From the NCBI GenBank assembly GCA_023266335.1, contig JAHFQJ010000020.1:1-36965 (forward strand): a DNA stretch of 36,965 nt. The letters are read 5' to 3'. The notes below the pieces were generated by a model, which saw only the letters and a program-made list of their open reading frames with translations, was not told the origin of the DNA and did not search any database. Both the position numbers and the translations under genes were made by a program. Below, one piece after another: positions 34,702 through 36,965 of this stretch. The stretch's first letter is position 1, and each line of letters starts with the position of its first letter. Source of the DNA: Burkholderiaceae bacterium. Lineage in GTDB: Bacteria > Pseudomonadota > Gammaproteobacteria > Burkholderiales > Burkholderiaceae.

Positions 34702-36384
34702 TTAGCATTTTTCCTGCACGTATTTGCTGGGAGTTGGGTATAAACTATCATGTTTTTTGATTTTGTTTATATTTCTAGAAGTAACTTTTTCACTATTTTT
34801 AATTAGCCAGTCAGCCCAATTTCCCCACCAGCTTCCGGCTATTTTATTACTATTTTCGATAGTTTTTAATTTATCATATTGGATTAAATCAATATTTGTT
34901 ATGTCTTCAAAAACATAATAATTCCGCTTGCTATCAGGCGTTGGCGGATTCACAATACCAGCAATATGTCCGGATGAAGAAAGGATAAAAGTAATATCAG
35001 CATTAAACTTTGTTAAATATTTTACACTTTTAAGAGCGCCATGCCACGGAACAATATGATCTTCTTCACAACCGACAGCATAAACTGGAAAGCCGCTCAT
35101 CCGTTTTATATCGATTTTTTCACCATTCACAATTGCATTATTACTAATAATATTATTTTTTAAGTAAGTATTTTCAATATACCAGCAATACATAGCACCA
35201 GATAAGTTTGTTGAGTCACTATTCCAATGCAGAATATCAAAAGATGCAGGATTTTTGCCTTGTAAATAATTTTCTGTCACATATTTCCAAATTAATTCCT
35301 GTGGACGCAAAGCATTAAATACGCTTGCTAATTCAGCACCTGACATTAAGCTTCCATCGATTAGGCTAGGTTTTCGATAGTTAAACTGATTTTCATCGAT
35401 CAATAGTTTTAATATGCCGGAGTCAGAAAAATCAATTAAAGCTGTAAATAAACTTAATGAAGCAATTTTAGTATTTATATTTTTATCAGCAGCGATGGCA
35501 CAGCTTATCAATGTGCCTCCGATACAAAAACCTACAGTATGAACTCCAGCTTGCTCTGATAACATATAAATGCAATTTTGAATTGATTGGATATAATCAT
35601 CCCATGTAAAATTATTATCTTCTTCTTGAATATTTTTCCATGATATTAAGCAAACATCAAATCCTTGCTCTAATAAATATGCTACAACCGAATTATGCTT
35701 TTGTAAATCTAGTATATAATATTTATTAATACAAGGCGGAATTATTAAGACAGGATTTAACTGAGTAATCTTATCATTTTTATAGCGAATTAATTCAAAT
35801 AATGGTGTTTTATAAATTATATCGCCGTTAGTTGATGCAATATTTTTACCAATCATAAAATAATCATCTTTAGTTTGTGTAATATGTCCTTTTTGTAAAT
35901 CAGACATATAATTGGTCATACCATCAATGATTGACTGCCCGTTACTATCAATAATAGACTGAATAGCTTGCGGATTAGTTGCAATAAAATTACTTGGGGC
36001 AACAGCATCGAGATATTGTTTGGTGAAAAATGAACACTTAATTTTTTCATTTTCATCAATATCTAATTTATTAATATTTTCGATAATATTCCGGCATGTT
36101 AACAAATAGCTGTTAGCTAAATATTGATATACACCATGATCTTGCCATAATTGGCTGCTAAAACGGCGGTCTTTTGCTGATATATTGCTGTTAAGTACTG
36201 TTTCCCATATTTGTTCAGCTTGGCTAAACATAATATTATACCAATTAAATACTGGGTTAGAATTACCAAAACTGCTAAAAAAATTTAAATTTGTATTAGT
36301 GTTCGGTTTACTATCAAAATTATTATCTGTATTTGAAGTTAGAGGATTATTTTGTGTGTAATCAATCATAAATGGCCACATCAT
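34702..36384 (-). CDS. phaC: Class I polyhydroxyalkanoate synthase
   Basis: PhaC polymerises (R)-3-hydroxyacyl-CoA into PHA storage granules. The 560-residue alpha/beta hydrolase has the lipase-like box VGFCIGGT with catalytic C287, Asp D442 in CEEDHIVPWHG and H473 in SSGHIAGIVNPP; spacing matches class I enzymes such as that of Cupriavidus. Also present are PCINKYYILDL (near 218-228) and WNSDSTNLSGAMYCWYIEN (387-405). An Asn-rich stretch (10-45) is the only oddity. No phaA, phaB or phasin gene follows. It lies convergent to the proA operon. Confidence 0.94.
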   Translation of the reverse strand: MMWPFMIDYTQNNPLTSNTDNNFDSKPNTNTNLNFFSSFGNSNPVFNWYNIMFSQAEQIWETVLNSNISAKDRRFSSQLWQDHGVYQYLANSYLLTCRNIIENINKLDIDENEKIKCSFFTKQYLDAVAPSNFIATNPQAIQSIIDSNGQSIIDGMTNYMSDLQKGHITQTKDDYFMIGKNIASTNGDIIYKTPLFELIRYKNDKITQLNPVLIIPPCINKYYILDLQKHNSVVAYLLEQGFDVCLISWKNIQEEDNNFTWDDYIQSIQNCIYMLSEQAGVHTVGFCIGGTLISCAIAADKNINTKIASLSLFTALIDFSDSGILKLLIDENQFNYRKPSLIDGSLMSGAELASVFNALRPQELIWKYVTENYLQGKNPASFDILHWNSDSTNLSGAMYCWYIENTYLKNNIISNNAIVNGEKIDIKRMSGFPVYAVGCEEDHIVPWHGALKSVKYLTKFNADITFILSSSGHIAGIVNPPTPDSKRNYYVFEDITNIDLIQYDKLKTIENSNKIAGSWWGNWADWLIKNSEKVTSRNINKIKKHDSLYPTPSKYVQEKC

Positions 36385-36523
36385 AATTTTTCTTATAATA
36401 TTTATACGTAGACTTTCAGTCTAACAAAAAATACTGTATAAGACAAATTTTTGCGTTTGCAGTAAGATGTACATAATTAGATTGGTAGGGATTATGTAAA
36501 TAATATGATAGGATATTAATTTT

Positions 36524-36823
36524 GAGAGCGATACTAATAGGGAGTTTTTATAATATTAGCTTGATGTTTGGCAAATTCTTTCAGCTTATTTATGTGTACC
36601 CACAACCTCATAGTTAATTCTACCATCTCTTCTGAACGCAATACCACTTTTGTTATTATCGTCATTTTTCCTAAATGATGTATTACTATTATTCTGCTCT
36701 ATTTTAACTGTATCCTGCTTCTCTTTTACTTTATAATTCCTTTTATCTCTTCACTTCCACATAGTTTACATTTACACATCTTTTTATTTTTCTTATCTTT
36801 AACTATCTTTAAATAACACTCTA
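36524..36823 (-). mobile_element. Short decayed IS copy (about 300 bp), minus strand
   Basis: Its 5' end (near 36823) begins AGAGTGTTATTTAAAGATAG and its 3' end (near 36524) is TAGTATCGCTCTC. The start of the frame encodes MCKCKLCGSEE, as in the adjacent plus-strand copy, and the 3' portion shares the tail found at 1-131. Its length is far too small for a full transposase, so an internal deletion must have occurred. TTAATTTT on one side and TAAATTTT on the other may be a target duplication with one difference. Confidence 0.6.
36596..36779 (-). pseudogene. Frameshifted, internally deleted transposase remnant
   Basis: It starts MCKCKLCGSEEIK and then loses frame near an AAAAGG run. Reading one frame over gives KVKEKQ and continues open to …SGIAFRRDGRINYEVVGTHK and stop (36596-36598). 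The start equals the zinc-ribbon N-terminus of the neighbour, and the end equals the left-hand IS tail. The catalytic middle is missing. Confidence 0.55.
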
Positions 36824-36859
36824 AATTTTGAGAGTGTTATTTAAAGATAGTTAAAGATA
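36794..36859. repeat. 29-bp perfect inverted repeat with 8-nt spacer (IS-IS junction)
   Basis: Arms 36794-36822 and 36831-36859 are perfect complements, separated by AAATTTTG. They are the matching 5' ends of two IS copies pointing away from one another. Single-stranded, the site would form a strong hairpin. Confidence 0.95.
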
Positions 36860-36965
36860 TAATAAGTAAAGAATTAAAATTTAAACCAGATGTGTAAATG
36901 CCAAAGATGCGGTAGTGAGAGCTATATAAGAAGCGGAAAAGTAAGAAACAAGCAAAGATATGAGT
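36830..36965 (+). mobile_element. 5' part of an IS, cut by the window end
   Basis: It begins GAGAGTGTTATTTAAAGATAG, whose complement appears at the 3' end of the copy at 1-131. A transposase frame begins at 36890. Whether it is complete cannot be seen. IS family is not assigned. Confidence 0.65.
36890..36965 (+). CDS. Transposase N-terminus, zinc-ribbon type (partial)
   Basis: The first 25 codons read MCKCQRCGSESYIRSGKVRN then KQRYE and run off the window. The C-x2-C ribbon followed by GKVRNKQRYE is the usual start of IS1-like and related transposases, where the full motif continues with a second CxxC. Its frame is intact here, unlike the copy at 36596-36779. Confidence 0.7.
   Translation, partial: MCKCQRCGSESYIRSGKVRNKQRYE

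Overview
The window is strongly A+T-rich DNA, visible in the Asn/Lys/Ile-rich proteins and AT-only spacers. It carries a dense set of single-copy housekeeping genes of Gram-negative, betaproteobacterial type. Pointers to the beta class (probably a Burkholderiales relative with a reduced or AT-drifted genome) are an EarP-type EF-P rhamnosyltransferase, a class I PHA synthase, an mlaD-mlaA pair, a TonB-like protein directly after an RNB ribonuclease, a two-domain PIN-PhoH protein, and a DksA with a single Cys in its C-terminal finger. The placement is inferred from protein character; no rRNA or tRNA is present to fix it.

Layout. 1-131: tail of a decayed insertion sequence (IS). 337-5943 (minus): phoH, an AddB-like nuclease and a HypT-like LysR regulator. 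6196-10544 (plus): RNB ribonuclease, TonB-like protein and a DsbC/G-like thioredoxin-fold protein. 10682-15783 (minus): TPR-glycosyltransferase and an atypical SDR; type IV pilin, queC and rluD. 16147-18382 (plus): glnS and a small exported Cys-repeat protein. 18476-20734 (minus): earP, an SpoU methyltransferase and a small Cys protein. 20911-25684 (plus): prmB, rpiA, pdxJ, acpS, dksA, mlaD, mlaA. 25826-26629 (minus): plsY and a possible small ORF. 26694-34667 (plus): ppk1, a PBP7-like endopeptidase, a BioC-like methyltransferase, a hypothetical gene, an orphan FbpC-like ATPase, proA and a small Cys/His protein. 34702-36384 (minus): phaC. 36524-36965: two copies of the same IS family placed head to head.

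The genes cover translation and its quality (glnS, earP, prmB, queC, rluD, spoU), envelope maintenance (mlaD, mlaA, plsY, PBP7, TonB-like), stress and storage (ppk1, phaC, dksA, phoH) and cofactors or precursors (pdxJ, acpS, rpiA, proA). Several usual partners are absent: no efp beside earP, no mlaFE/mlaCB beside mlaDA, no addA beside the AddB-like gene, and no permease beside the ABC ATPase. This suggests extensive operon break-up.

The most interesting items are an exported protein with three exact 16-residue KSADGKCASGSCSAN(Q/K) repeats, reminiscent of HvfA/bufferin-type modified metal-binding peptides but with no modification enzymes nearby; the head-to-head IS pair with a 29-bp perfect palindrome; a small palindromic repeat family ending in TATACTAAT; a nine-copy octamer tandem array reaching the plsY stop codon; and two unrecognised small Cys proteins.
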